DNA of 64,000 bases, from NCBI RefSeq assembly GCF_964026565.1, contig NZ_OZ032162.1:1178001-1242000 (forward strand), in the 5' to 3' direction. Positions 17,890-27,309 of this stretch are shown here, piece after piece (within the stretch, counting starts at the first letter, position 1; each line of letters begins with the position of its first letter). The position numbers were made by a program, and so were the translations under genes. This DNA is from Rickettsia endosymbiont of Ceutorhynchus obstrictus (GTDB lineage: Bacteria > Pseudomonadota > Alphaproteobacteria > Rickettsiales > Rickettsiaceae). The notes beneath the pieces are model-generated. The model did no database searches, was not told the origin of the DNA, and saw only the letters and a list, made by a program, of their open reading frames with translations.

Positions 17890-18816
17890 TTACCCCTGCA
17901 CTTTTTCGGCAGCTCTAAGCTTTGCCGACCTAGAACGCGGATTTACGGAAGTTTCTTTATCTGAAGGATGTAGCGCTTTATTAGTAATAATTTTAAGCCA
18001 TTTTTCCGGATTTACGATTACGGCAGATTCCTTTGCATATTTAGATTTAGCTACTATTTTTTCGGAATTTTCTCGAAAAAAACTTTTTACGATTCTATCT
18101 TCCAACGAATGAAAAGATACGATTATTAACCGCCCGTTTTTCTCTAATATATTACGCACATTTGCTAAAAATCCTTCAAGCTCTCCAAGTTCATTATTTA
18201 CATAAATACGAATAGCTTGAAAAGTTTTAGTCGCCGAGTCAATTTTACCCTTTCTAAAACCGATACTATTATGGACTATTAAAGCTAATTTTGCCGTACT
18301 ATCGATTCTTTCGTTTTTTCTATATTCAACAATTCTTTTTGCAATCCTTCGTGAGAAAGTCTCATCACCGTATTTATAAATAATATCGGCTATTTCCTGC
18401 TCTTCCGCGCTATTAATAAAATCCTCGGCACTAAATCCTTCGTTGCTCATTCTCATATCTAAAGGTCCGTCATGTGAAAATGAAAATCCCCTAGCCGCTA
18501 TATCTAGCTGCATCGAAGACACACCTAAATCTAATATCACGCCGTTAAATTTTTTCTCACCTAATTTAGCAAAACTACCGGCAAAATTTGTTTCAATAAA
18601 ATCAAACCTACCCGGATAATTTTTGGTAATTTCCGCAGCTCGCAACTTAACACTCGGATCACGATCCAAAGCCGTAACATAACAATTGCAGGAATTTAAA
18701 ATTGCTTCGCTATATCCTCCTGCTCCAAAAGTACAGTCTAAATAAGATTCTCCGGCTTTTGGCTTCAGATTCTTTAGCACTTCCTGTAACATTACCGGCT
18801 TATGAGGTTGAGACAT
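17890..18816 (-). CDS. rsmH: 16S rRNA (cytosine(1402)-N4)-methyltransferase
   Basis: A 308-residue SAM-dependent methylase (MraW family). Motifs: HKPVMLQEVL at the start, SAM loop DCTFGAGGYSEAIL (28-41), DLGVSSMQLD, RGFSFSHDGPLDMRM and the C-terminal VSFHSLEDRIVK. Full length. The start lies 2 bases from the mraZ stop, so the pair is translationally close. It modifies the ribosomal P site and is a standard second gene of the dcw cluster. Confidence 0.96.
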   Translation of the reverse strand: MSQPHKPVMLQEVLKNLKPKAGESYLDCTFGAGGYSEAILNSCNCYVTALDRDPSVKLRAAEITKNYPGRFDFIETNFAGSFAKLGEKKFNGVILDLGVSSMQLDIAARGFSFSHDGPLDMRMSNEGFSAEDFINSAEEQEIADIIYKYGDETFSRRIAKRIVEYRKNERIDSTAKLALIVHNSIGFRKGKIDSATKTFQAIRIYVNNELGELEGFLANVRNILEKNGRLIIVSFHSLEDRIVKSFFRENSEKIVAKSKYAKESAVIVNPEKWLKIITNKALHPSDKETSVNPRSRSAKLRAAEKVQG

Positions 18817-18818
18817 AA

Positions 18819-19265
18819 CTAAATATTCTTTAAAGTCAATCGACTATTTTGAGCAATTTCTCTAGCATGCGCTAAATACTCTGCAAAATTTTGCGGTTGC
18901 CAAACTTCAAAAATCACTCCTTTACCGACAAAACAAGCTTGATCTTCAATACCTGCATGCTGCATTAAAGATTGCGGTAAAATAATTCTTCCCTCTCCGT
19001 CAAACGAAAGCTGCACAGCTTCCCCAAATATTATGGTCTCAAACGCATCACGCTCTTCGGAATAAGGATCAAGCGTCTCGATCATCTGCTTTAATTTCTC
19101 GATATGTGAAATACCGCAAGCCTCTATACAATTATTCCTAATCGACGGATAAGCAATTACACCGTTAAATAATTCTTTTCCTAGTACCGCACGGTAATTT
19201 GCCGGCACCGATACCCTGCTCTTTTTATCAACACCATTTACACACTTCGATAAAAATACATTCAT
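18819..19265 (-). CDS. mraZ: Transcriptional regulator MraZ
   Basis: A 148-residue protein with two SpoVT/AbrB-like halves: FLSKCVNGVDKKSRVSVPANYR (first 24) and EAVQLSFDGEGRIILPQSL (about 76-94), each with the DxKGR-type turn. MraZ forms a ring that binds tandem repeats upstream of the dcw cluster and usually represses it. First gene of the cluster here. The ~130 bases upstream are AT-rich; I do not see clear TGGGN repeats, although TTGGGTTAACTTGGGAT just upstream of the start (19275-19291, plus strand) has two TTGGG units 12 bases apart that may be the operator. Confidence 0.93.
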   Translation of the reverse strand: MNVFLSKCVNGVDKKSRVSVPANYRAVLGKELFNGVIAYPSIRNNCIEACGISHIEKLKQMIETLDPYSEERDAFETIIFGEAVQLSFDGEGRIILPQSLMQHAGIEDQACFVGKGVIFEVWQPQNFAEYLAHAREIAQNSRLTLKNI

Positions 19266-19421
19266 TGGTATAATTTGGGTTAACTTGGGATTTAATGGAA
19301 AATTACAGAATATTATAGGAATATTATAGAGTCAAGAGGTTTTAATAGGTATGAGTTAAATTATTAACTTGTATTTTAACAAGTGAGTAACATATAATTG
19401 AAAAAATTTAAGGAAATTGAA

Positions 19422-19586
19422 ATGCTAGTTATTAAAACTTATGATTATTTATCCATGCTAATACGAAAAATTATTAAGCAGAATAATATTATTAAAAAAC
19501 GTAAAGCAGGCTATTGGAAAAATAAAGTGGTTATAAAAGAGGATTTTGATGACTTACCCGATGATTTTATGGATTTTTTTAAATAA
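19422..19586 (+). CDS. Short Phd/YefM-type antitoxin remnant
   Basis: Preferred start is the ATG at 19422 behind AAGGAAATTGAA; an in-frame TTG lies at 19398. The 54-residue product ends in EDFDDLPDDFMDFFK, which resembles the C-terminal toxin-binding tail of Phd/YefM/VapB-like antitoxins (DFDxPLPDDxLxxFE). The N-terminal DNA-binding domain is missing and no toxin gene follows, so it looks like a decayed toxin-antitoxin module. Evidence is the tail motif only. Confidence 0.4.
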   Translation: MLVIKTYDYLSMLIRKIIKQNNIIKKRKAGYWKNKVVIKEDFDDLPDDFMDFFK

Positions 19587-19666
19587 ATTTCTATCATATA
19601 TTTACCTTGAAAATTCATATTATTTAATATATTAATTTAGCTTTAATAATAAGCGTGGGGGTTTTT

Positions 19667-20754
19667 ATGTTTAGACAAAACAGCATTCCATTTATTGCGG
19701 ACGAAAACGGCGTAATTCATATCCCAGAACAAATATCTAATCTTTCCATGATTCCCTTAAACTTTGAAGGTAATCAAAATATTCAAGAAGAACCTACTAA
19801 TATTACGCCGGAAACATTGTTTGAACATTCTACGATCAGGATAACAAAAATGCTGCTCAACTTAAATCTCTTATTGAACAGGCTTTTGCTCAAGGCATTG
19901 ACCCGAATATTACAGATAAATATGGTGGTAACCTTCTATCTTCTACTTATTACCTGAATTCTAAAGATATAACTCAATTTTTATTAAAAAAAGGGCTTAA
20001 TCCTAATATTCAAGACATATTAGGATATACTCTTTTACATCATGCGGGACTTAGTTTGAGAAATCAAAAAGAAGAAATTAATATAGCAGAACTTCTTCTT
20101 AAAAATGGTGCTCTAACAGAATTAACAAATGCATCCGGTTACACACCTCTTCAAAGAGCTGCTGATGAGGGGCATAAAGAAATAGTTAAATTATTACTAC
20201 AATATGGTGCTGATCTTAATCCAAAGGCTATCTCATCTGGTATTCATAAAGACAAAAGCCTAATAGAATTAGTACCCGATGATACACCGGAATTAAAGGC
20301 TTTCTTACAGCTTGCGAAAGCATGTAAAGATAATGATTTTAGCATAATAGTTACTTCTGAATCTGTAAAAGAATTTTATGACTGGAAAATATCAATAAAG
20401 CCTAAAGATATTAATTGCAACTTTAAGCTTTTTTCTAAACATTTAAGTGAATTATATAATTTCAAAGAATTTCTAAGAACTAATAAGGAATACGAAAATA
20501 GTCAAGAATTAGAAAAGTTAAATTATACTCTAAATTCCTTTACAAACGCTGAATATTTAAAGGAAGGTGAGACGCCGACTTTAACTTTAAAAACCTTATT
20601 AGAGTTTAATATTGCAAAAAATCCTGAGCTATATAAGGAAAATCCTAAAGTTACTGACCTATCTACCGATATAGTAGAAAAACTTAAAGAAGATTATGAG
20701 ATTCAATTAACCGGTAAAGTAAATAAAGCAACAGAAAGCATAATAGAAGAATAA
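19667..20754 (+). pseudogene. Ankyrin-repeat protein gene with a frameshift
   Basis: The first frame (ATG at 19667 after GTGGGGG) gives MFRQNSIPFIADENGVIHIP and leaves coding sense at about 19830. From 19831 another frame carries on without a stop to 20754: YDQDNKNAAQLKSLIEQAF, then ankyrin units (GIDPNITDKYGGNLL; GLNPNIQDILGYTLLHHAG; GALTELTNASGYTPLQRAA; GADLNPKA). A one-base indel near CATTCTACG explains both. The repaired protein would have ~362 residues with four ankyrin repeats and a helical C-terminal region. Ankyrin proteins of intracellular bacteria are often secreted into the host, but no secretion signal is visible here. A 232-residue product could still start at 20056. Confidence 0.75.
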
Positions 20755-21018
20755 GCAAATGTTGCGTGGATACCCGAATCATCATTGTGAGCCGCTGTAA
20801 AGCGGCGTGGCAATCTAGGCTATCCCGAATTACATTCGGGATTTAATTTAGAATACTAAACAAGTTTAATATAAAAATATGTTTATACTTGATTGCCACG
20901 TCGGCATAAATGCCTCCTCGCAATGACGTTGAGAGTAATCCACGCAAGAATGACATTAAAAGCGTTTTTACCCCTCAAAGTAACAACAACCCGAATATAC
21001 TACTCGCATATCAAAGAT
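20755..21018. repeat. Pal-A copy, diverged
   Basis: Pal-A in reverse orientation spans about 20781-20928 and has a variant arm (GAGCCGCTGTAAAGCGGCGTGG). Remnants of the GTTGCGTGGAT boundary flank it. No gene in the 264 bases before the MITE-2 element. Confidence 0.8.
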
Positions 21019-21020
21019 TA

Positions 21021-21180
21021 GGTTCTGTGAACAAGATTTAAATTATTTATATTTTAAGGTATTTTTGCACGAAAATTGATAAGATTTTTGCCGAAATAGC
21101 TATTCCTATTTCAAAAAAATCTTATAATTTGCAGTCAAAAAGAGCTGAAATATATTAATTTAAATCTTGTTCACAGAACC
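21021..21180. mobile_element. MITE-2 copy 1 (160 bp) at a TA site
   Basis: 25-bp perfect terminal inverted repeats starting GGTTCTGTGAACAAG, flanked by TA on both sides (21019-21020 and 21181-21182). The interior has a second palindrome (ATAAGATTTTT with AAAAAATCTTAT). TA duplication is typical of IS630/Tc1-mariner transposases. The element lies just upstream of the sodium symporter gene, within its likely promoter region. Confidence 0.85.
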
Positions 21181-21223
21181 TAATAGCTTATAGTTAAATT
21201 TTTCAAATTTAAAATTTAACTAT

Positions 21224-22597
21224 ATGTCCGGCATTCCGATAGATAATATTATAGTCTTTATATATCTAATATCGATTTTACTGATCGGTATATATTATCG
21301 TGCTAGGCATAGTAGTTTTAAAAATTATGCAAATGTTGGAGGGAGCGCTAAAAATAGTAGATTACTCTTAATAGCTACAATATTTGCCAGCTCCGTAGGC
21401 GGTGCTACTACTTTCGGGATTACGGAAAAAGCATTTTCCGGTTATGCATATTACGGCTATGCTCTAATACTTACGTTGCCGATCGATATATTAATCGCTA
21501 TTTACGTAGTACCGCGTATTGCTGACCATTACGGAGCCGAAAGTGTCGGGGATATAATGAGTAAATATTACGGCTATGCCGGACTTCTTATCGGCGGTTT
21601 TAGTTCAGTTGTCGTATCTATCGGCTTTGTGGCAGCGCAAATTAGCGTCAGCGGCTATATTTTTCAGTATATTTTAAAGATAAACTATATTGAAGGCGTA
21701 ATTTTAAGCTATAGCATCGTGCTAATTTATACTACCGTCGGCGGGCTGCAATCAATTATATTCACCAATTTATTACAATTTTTTGCGATGATACTTGCTA
21801 TACCGATTATAACTATCATCGGCTTAAATAAAATCGGTACAATGACTTTCTTTAGCAACTTATCTAGTAACCAAGCAAATTTTGACCGATCTAACTTACT
21901 ACCCATGACAATTGCTGCCACATTAAGTTTTTGCGTGATGAATCTATACCCAACCTTTATTCAACGAGCTTTAATTAATAAAAACCCTACTCAAACAACT
22001 AAAGCAATATACGCAAAATCTGTTATATACGTAGTTTTTTTAATATGCGTTACTTTAAACGGATTAATTGCTTATAATCTTTATCCAAACCAACCTTCTA
22101 ATTTGGTACTACCATACTTGATTAACCGGATAATACCGCCGTTTGTGCAAGGGGTCGTAATAACCGGCTTGCTTGCGGCGGTTATGTCTACTGCCGATTC
22201 CGATTTAAACGTGACATCGGTAGCTTTGGTAAAAGATATACTGAACCCTATTTTTAAAGTCAAAAACCAACAAAAGTTGTTATTGATTGCTAGGGTTACT
22301 AATCTCATAATAGGGAGTTTTGCCATACTGGTAGCCTTAAAATTTAATAATGTTATTGATTTGGTAGTATTTATTACCGGTTTTTGGGGACCGGTAATAT
22401 TAGTACCGCTAGTAATGGCTTTGTTTGGTATTGTCATATCGACAAAAATAATGGTCTTATCATCGGTAAGCGGTTTACTCGCTTTTTTTATGTGGGAACA
22501 TTTTTCTCTGCAGTATTTTTATTTTAAAGGCGTCTTTGTCGGTACGATGACAAGCCTTTTGGTCTTTGGTTTGGAAGTTATTAGGAGGAAATTGTAG
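21224..22597 (+). CDS. Sodium:solute symporter (SSS family)
   Basis: A 457-residue integral membrane protein with about 13 helices that couples solute uptake to sodium. The family region FASSVGGATTFGITEKAF (about 54-71) and the core AAVMSTADSDLNVTS (about 324-338) correspond to the SSS signature and sodium-binding serines. Rickettsia carry several members, often annotated as proline or pantothenate permeases; the substrate cannot be read from sequence. Flanked by a MITE-2 upstream and a Pal-B remnant downstream; single-gene unit. Confidence 0.88.
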   Translation: MSGIPIDNIIVFIYLISILLIGIYYRARHSSFKNYANVGGSAKNSRLLLIATIFASSVGGATTFGITEKAFSGYAYYGYALILTLPIDILIAIYVVPRIADHYGAESVGDIMSKYYGYAGLLIGGFSSVVVSIGFVAAQISVSGYIFQYILKINYIEGVILSYSIVLIYTTVGGLQSIIFTNLLQFFAMILAIPIITIIGLNKIGTMTFFSNLSSNQANFDRSNLLPMTIAATLSFCVMNLYPTFIQRALINKNPTQTTKAIYAKSVIYVVFLICVTLNGLIAYNLYPNQPSNLVLPYLINRIIPPFVQGVVITGLLAAVMSTADSDLNVTSVALVKDILNPIFKVKNQQKLLLIARVTNLIIGSFAILVALKFNNVIDLVVFITGFWGPVILVPLVMALFGIVISTKIMVLSSVSGLLAFFMWEHFSLQYFYFKGVFVGTMTSLLVFGLEVIRRKL

Positions 22598-22777
22598 GTA
22601 TTAGTTCGATGTACGGTATCATGCCTGCACTCTATATCATTCCCGCAAAAGCGAGAATCTAGAAAAATACTTTTAAGTCGTCCTGAAAGGAAAGACTGGA
22701 TTCCCGCCTTCGCGGGGGAATGACATCGAAAATTGCCGGAGATTTTAGCGAATTTCTAAATATAGGGGATCAGTTGC
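22598..22777. repeat. Internally deleted Pal-B copy
   Basis: Spans about 22636-22728. Outer arms (CATTCCCGCAAAAGCG and CGCCTTCGCGGGGGAATG) are present, but the inner CAGCATGA/TCAGGATGA hairpins are mostly deleted, leaving AAGTCGTCCTGAAAGGAAAGACTGG. No gene. Confidence 0.75.
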
Positions 22778-24523
22778 CTATAGCTGGAATCTCTTATTAG
22801 AATACTCATTAATGGGCTGCCAAAATAACCGGTTTATTAGCACGACAAATAGCGACATCATTCCGACCCCTAAAATTATTTTGTTAAAATCCGCCGCTAC
22901 CGTCATTTCTGCTATATAACTGCCAAGACCTTTAGCTACTATTTTTTGATCACCGAAATTAATAACCTCAGCAACAATACTTGCATTCCACGCTCCGCCG
23001 CAAGCGGTAATGCTACCTACAATAAAATAAGGGGTAATTGCCGGTAACATTACTTCTTTCCACCATTCTAAACCTTTGACGTTTAAAATTTTTGTCGCGT
23101 CTTTAAGCTCACTAGGCAAAGACGATACCCCGACTATAACGTTAAATAATATATACCACTGCGTACCCATAATCATTAAAGGGCTAAGCCAAATATTAGG
23201 ATTTAAATCATATTTAGTGATTATAATAAAAACTATCGGGAATAATAAATTTATCGGGAAGGCGGCAAAGAATTGAGTAAAGGGCTGGATAATTGCCGTT
23301 AACCGAGGACGAAGTCCGATATATATACCGATAGGCACCCAAAATAGCGAAGCAAGAATTATCAAAACTATAATCCGCAATAGAGTAATCGAGGCTAGAA
23401 TAAATACTTTAACAATTTCATGCCAACCTATATTACGTAAAAAAGAACCTATATAAAAAAGAGCAACCGCTCCGCTAACAATTAATATGAAATACCATAG
23501 ATAATTTAACCATAATTTATTACGATTATTTTCCGTAATTTCGGGAGTGTTTACTGCAAGGTTATTTACACCGTTAAATAAAGGGAAATAAAGAAGAAAT
23601 TCTGCAACATATATTAAAGGCGAAAAAATTTTTTTAACAATTATACTTCTTTGAAATATAGTTAATACCCATGAATAAGTTGCTTTAATTCCGGTGGAGG
23701 TTTCATAACGAAACCTATCCGACCATACTATTAACGGACGCAATAATAACTGATCATATAATATAATTATTAGCGACATTGCTAGCACCGCGTATAAAAT
23801 TGCCGCCGTATTTTGTTGCCCGATTGCTAAATATATATATGACCCGATACCGGGCAAGGTAATTTTGTTATTACCTACCATAATTACCTCGGAAGCTACT
23901 ACAAAAAACCAACTACTAGACATTGACACCACCATATTCCACACTAAAGAAGGAATAGCAAAAGGAACTTCTATTTGCCAAAATTTGCGCCACCCTGACA
24001 TTTTAAAAATACTAGCCGCATCGTTTAATTCTGCCGGCACGGTTTTAAACGATTGATAACAACTAAAAATCATATTCCAGACTTGCGAGGTGAAAATAGC
24101 AAATATAGCTGCACATTCCGCCCCCATAATACTAGAAGGGAAAAGAGCTAAGAAAGCCGTAACGGTAAATGAAATATAGCCGAGAATCGGTACCGACTGC
24201 AAAATATCTAATAATGGAATTAAAATTTGCTCTAGCTTAGGGTTTTTAGCGGCAAGCGTTGCATATATCAGAGTGAAAATTAAAGAGATGACCATTGCAA
24301 TCATCATACGCAATAGGGTCCTAAAAGAGTAGCCTATTAAATTACTATATTCAAGGGAAACCGGATCAAGCGTTAGAGTATTTAGCGGCTGGGTCATTTC
24401 CTTCAAGCCCCAAGAGATAAATATAAAAGCGGCAATAACTAAACTAAAGGCCAAAAAATTAAAAAATAACGATAAGCCGTTCTTTTTTTTGTACAAAAAA
24501 TATTTAGCAGGATGCCTAACCAT
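22778..24523 (-). CDS. ABC transporter permease with two fused permease domains (NitT/TauT-like)
   Basis: A 581-residue protein with two BPD_transp_1 permease units in one chain. Each has its EAA loop: ELNDAASIFKMSGWRKFWQI in the first half and ELKDATKILNVKGLEWWKEV in the second. About 12 membrane helices. Fused permeases of this kind belong to the nitrate/sulfonate/taurine or anion class. No ATP-binding or substrate-binding protein gene is adjacent, so partners must lie elsewhere or the system is incomplete. The substrate is unknown. The start is 16 bases from the rbfA stop, suggesting cotranscription with it. Confidence 0.85.
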   Translation of the reverse strand: MVRHPAKYFLYKKKNGLSLFFNFLAFSLVIAAFIFISWGLKEMTQPLNTLTLDPVSLEYSNLIGYSFRTLLRMMIAMVISLIFTLIYATLAAKNPKLEQILIPLLDILQSVPILGYISFTVTAFLALFPSSIMGAECAAIFAIFTSQVWNMIFSCYQSFKTVPAELNDAASIFKMSGWRKFWQIEVPFAIPSLVWNMVVSMSSSWFFVVASEVIMVGNNKITLPGIGSYIYLAIGQQNTAAILYAVLAMSLIIILYDQLLLRPLIVWSDRFRYETSTGIKATYSWVLTIFQRSIIVKKIFSPLIYVAEFLLYFPLFNGVNNLAVNTPEITENNRNKLWLNYLWYFILIVSGAVALFYIGSFLRNIGWHEIVKVFILASITLLRIIVLIILASLFWVPIGIYIGLRPRLTAIIQPFTQFFAAFPINLLFPIVFIIITKYDLNPNIWLSPLMIMGTQWYILFNVIVGVSSLPSELKDATKILNVKGLEWWKEVMLPAITPYFIVGSITACGGAWNASIVAEVINFGDQKIVAKGLGSYIAEMTVAADFNKIILGVGMMSLFVVLINRLFWQPINEYSNKRFQL

Positions 24524-24539
24524 TATTAAATAGTCTCCA

Positions 24540-24920
24540 TTAAATATTCTCCGTAATTTTCGCTTGTTTTAATAAACGTTCTACTTCAGCGGCGTTATCA
24601 AACCCGTGATCATAATGAAACCGAATATCCGGAGAAAATTTCATGTTAATTTTCTGAGTTATAAAATTTCGTATAGCATTTTTGGAATTATTCAAAGCTT
24701 CCATAAGCTCTGCTTCTTTCAAATTAGTATTAAAAGGCAAAAAATAACAATTTGCGAGTTTCAAATCCCCCGTTACTAAAACTTTTGTGATCGTTACCGG
24801 ACAATCAAGAAGCCGCCCGTCAAGCATTCGTCCACGCCTTAATATTTCAATTAAAGCTTCATTTATTAAAGTTGCTACTTTATGTTGTCTATGTGAATTT
24901 GTTTTATCTAGTTTTTTCAT
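24540..24920 (-). CDS. rbfA: Ribosome-binding factor A
   Basis: A 126-residue KH-fold protein that matures the 5' end of 16S rRNA and helps cold adaptation. Recognised by HRQHKVATLINEALIEILRRG at the start, VTITKVLVTGDLKLANCYF in the middle and IRFHYDHGFDNAAEVERLL near the end (SPDIRFHYDxG is the family mark). Full length. Upstream gene of a probable pair with the ABC permease. Confidence 0.95.
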   Translation of the reverse strand: MKKLDKTNSHRQHKVATLINEALIEILRRGRMLDGRLLDCPVTITKVLVTGDLKLANCYFLPFNTNLKEAELMEALNNSKNAIRNFITQKINMKFSPDIRFHYDHGFDNAAEVERLLKQAKITENI

Positions 24921-24955
24921 AAGGTTAGATATTTTATTTAATAGTTAATGATATT

Positions 24956-25028
24956 GTCACCCCGTGGCTTGACCACGGGGTCCAGAAAAAAATAAGTACT
25001 GGATACCGTGGTCAAGCCACGGTATGAC
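24956..25028. repeat. Pal-C copy between rbfA and a membrane-protein gene
   Basis: Two CCGTGG...CCACGG hairpins back to back (CCCCGTGGCTTGACCACGGGG and ACCGTGGTCAAGCCACGGT). The first loop is unbroken, so this is an empty counterpart of the sites holding MITE-1. Confidence 0.85.
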
Positions 25029-25034
25029 AGCTTT

Positions 25035-25466
25035 TTACATTAACGAAGTATACAATACGATTCCATAATAACATGCTTTCACTATACAACCAACGCTTAA
25101 AAGCTTTAAAAAATTTATTCTAAAAAAACCGGCAAATAAAGAAATAAAACTTCCCCAAAAAGGAAAAATTATTAAAGAAAGCAAAATTACATCATATTTT
25201 AAACAAAATTGTGCAAATTTTTTATGTCTTAGGATATTTTTCTCATCTTTAGAAAAATAAAAAATATTTAGTAATATTCTGCCGAAAATATAATTTACGG
25301 TAATAGCGGCAAGGCAGGCGCAAACAGCTACTAACAGCATCATTAAAGGATTGTAAATGCCAAACATTTTCATCGAATGAAATATTAGTTCGCGCTGAAA
25401 TCCTATAGCAAGATTAGCAACAAAACTATCAACAAATAATAAGCTATATGTTTCAAATGGTGTCAT
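25035..25466 (-). CDS. Small membrane protein, YqaA/DedA (VTT-domain)-like
   Basis: A 143-residue protein with about four hydrophobic segments (about 8-24, 38-62, 92-112, 115-140). The arrangement, with AITVNYIFGRIL and FPFWGSFISLFAGFFRINF re-entrant-like stretches, resembles the short YqaA branch of the DedA/VTT family involved in membrane or lipid homeostasis. No neighbours inform the function. Family assignment is moderate. Confidence 0.6.
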   Translation of the reverse strand: MTPFETYSLLFVDSFVANLAIGFQRELIFHSMKMFGIYNPLMMLLVAVCACLAAITVNYIFGRILLNIFYFSKDEKNILRHKKFAQFCLKYDVILLSLIIFPFWGSFISLFAGFFRINFLKLLSVGCIVKACYYGIVLYTSLM

Positions 25467-26039
25467 GTTAATATTTTAAAATTTAAAGAACAAAAACCGT
25501 CATTGCGAGGAGGGACAGGCATTGTTGCATGGCTCGATAAAACAACAGTATGTCATTCCCGCGCAGGCGGGAATCCAGAAAATTAATAGTCATCCTGAAT
25601 TTATTTCAGGATCTATTAATGAGATGCTGAACCAAGTTCAGCATGACAAAAAAGCCTGGATTCCCGCCTACGGGCGTTGTTGCATGGCTACCAGAATCGT
25701 CATTGCGAGGAGGCATTTATGCCGACGTGGCAATCAAGTATAAACATATTTTTATACTAAACTTGTTTAGTATTCTAATTAAATCCCTCATTACATTCGG
25801 GATAGCCTGGATTGCCACAGCCACTTCGTGGCTTCGCAATGACGAGTTTTTTATTAATTTTCGAGCCGTGCAACAACGCCCCGCCTACGCGGGAATGACA
25901 TCGAGAACGTTTGACTATCCTCACAATAACCATCCACACGCAATGATATCTACCTTAATTCATATTATTAACTGATAATACTAGAAGTTTGTACATATAT
26001 TTAGTAATATCTGTATCATATAAATAAAAATAATTAATA
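25467..26039. repeat. Pal-B with a Pal-A element inserted in its right arm
   Basis: Pal-B starts at 25552 (CATTCCCGCGCAGGCGGG) and runs to 25672, is interrupted by a Pal-A element (25673-25880), and resumes at 25881-25902. Around it are GTTGTTGCATGG boundaries and fragments. The last ~130 bases before the RDD gene are unique AT-rich DNA. No gene; the two 73- and 110-codon open frames are repeat-derived. Confidence 0.85.
25673..25880. mobile_element. Pal-A composite element (208 bp) with 9-bp target duplication
   Basis: Bounded by GGCGTTGTTGCATGG and the inverse CCGTGCAACAACGCC. Direct 9-bp flanks CCGCCTACG at 25664-25672 and 25881-25889 fall within the right arm of Pal-B, so joining the flanks rebuilds an intact Pal-B arm (CCCGCCTACGCGGG). 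Contains Pal-A at 25698-25844. Confidence 0.88.
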
Positions 26040-26561
26040 ATGAAAAAACAAATTATTTATCCTAAATTAATTCCACGGATTTTTTCTTCGGCTTTAGATT
26101 TAGCTTTATTATCACTCGTAACATTTCCTATTTTACATTATTGTTCTTCGAGTTTAATGGTTTTTTTCTATAAAGACTATTTTATTAAACATAATATCGA
26201 GCTATATAATTATGCCCAAATGTTTATCGCGACCGTAAGACCGGAATTTGCGGATTATCTTCAAGCCGGTAATTTTAACAAATATCTCTCATATAATATT
26301 TCCATGCTCATCACTAACTTAACAATACTCGGTTCTTATTTTGTCGGATTTTGGTATTATAAGGGTGCAACGCTTAGTAAAATGATTATGCATATGAAAA
26401 TAGTTGATGCAGCAACTCTTGCAAAGCCGACAATATGGCAGTTAATAAGAAGATTTTTAGGGTATATGACTTTTCCAATCGGCATTTGGCTTGTTCTTTT
26501 TTCTTCGCAAAGGCAAGCTTTGCATGATAAAATTGCCGGTACGGTAGTTATTAAAACTTAG
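26040..26561 (+). CDS. RDD family membrane protein
   Basis: A 173-residue protein with three to four membrane helices. The family takes its name from R and D residues seen here as LIPRIFSSALDLALLS (first helix, 10-25) and the last helix region (RRFLGYMTFPIGIWLVLFSS), ending in RQALHDKIAGTVVI, the typical RDD closing motif. Proposed roles include ion or solute exchange; unproven here. The following gene, recR, is 129 bases away past a short palindrome. Confidence 0.85.
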   Translation: MKKQIIYPKLIPRIFSSALDLALLSLVTFPILHYCSSSLMVFFYKDYFIKHNIELYNYAQMFIATVRPEFADYLQAGNFNKYLSYNISMLITNLTILGSYFVGFWYYKGATLSKMIMHMKIVDAATLAKPTIWQLIRRFLGYMTFPIGIWLVLFSSQRQALHDKIAGTVVIKT

Positions 26562-26576
26562 TATATTGCTTATAAT

Positions 26577-26606
26577 GTCATTCCCGCCTGCGCGGGAATG
26601 ACATCA
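26577..26606. repeat. Minimal Pal-B stem
   Basis: Only the outer hairpin CATTCCCGCCTGCGCGGGAATG remains, followed by TTCGAGCCAGGCAACAAAGC. It could serve as a transcription terminator for the RDD gene, but lacks a T-run. Confidence 0.6.
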
Positions 26607-26689
26607 AAAATTCGAGCCAGGCAACAAAGCCCGCCGCAGCTAGGAATGACATCAATCTCAACTTTTCAGATTATATTTGAGTATAATAT

Positions 26690-27289
26690 ATGAACGATAC
26701 CAACGAAATAGAGCAATTAATCTATCTTTTTTCTAAGCTGCCCGGTCTTGGCGGACGCTCTGCTCGGCGCATTGTTTTATATCTGTTACAAGATAAAGAC
26801 GTAAGATTGAAAGGATTAATTACTAATTTAATAAATGTCGAAAATAAAATAGTAAAATGCGAGATTTGCGGCAATATGGATACCACTAATATCTGCCGTA
26901 TTTGTTCATCTCCGGTGCGAGATAAAGCCGTTATTGCTATCGTGGAAACGGTGGCGGAATTATGGGCTATGGAACGTAGCGGTATTTTTAAAGGCGGGTA
27001 TCATGTGCTAGGTCATAATTTATCGGCGGCAGCTAGGCAAAACCCTTCAGTATTAAGGTTACCGGAGTTGCTTACTAGATGCCGAGAAGAAAATATCGAG
27101 GAAGTTATTATAGCCACCAATTCCACGCTAGAAGGTCAAACCACCGCTTATTTTATTACCGAATATTTAAAATCCCATCCTGCTAAGATTTCACGCCTAG
27201 CCAGCGGTATACCTATCGGCGGCGAATTAGATTATCTAGACGAAGGGACTTTGTCAGCTGCTATTACTCTACGCCAACCGTTTGAATAA
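26690..27289 (+). CDS. recR: Recombination mediator RecR
   Basis: A 199-residue protein that with RecO loads RecA at gaps. Helix-hairpin-helix LPGLGGRSARRIVLYLL (18-34), a four-cysteine zinc finger CEICGNMDTTNICRIC (about 57-72) and a Toprim domain starting IAIVETVAELWAMERSG (about 82-98). Family-typical length. In many bacteria it follows dnaX and a YbaB gene; neither is here. Confidence 0.96.
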   Translation: MNDTNEIEQLIYLFSKLPGLGGRSARRIVLYLLQDKDVRLKGLITNLINVENKIVKCEICGNMDTTNICRICSSPVRDKAVIAIVETVAELWAMERSGIFKGGYHVLGHNLSAAARQNPSVLRLPELLTRCREENIEEVIIATNSTLEGQTTAYFITEYLKSHPAKISRLASGIPIGGELDYLDEGTLSAAITLRQPFE

Positions 27290-27309
27290 TATAGTTTCGA
27301 TCTATTGCA

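Noticed and set aside
25522..25975. Two overlapping open frames of 73 and 110 codons
   Set aside because: Entirely made of Pal-B/Pal-A sequence and boundary modules.
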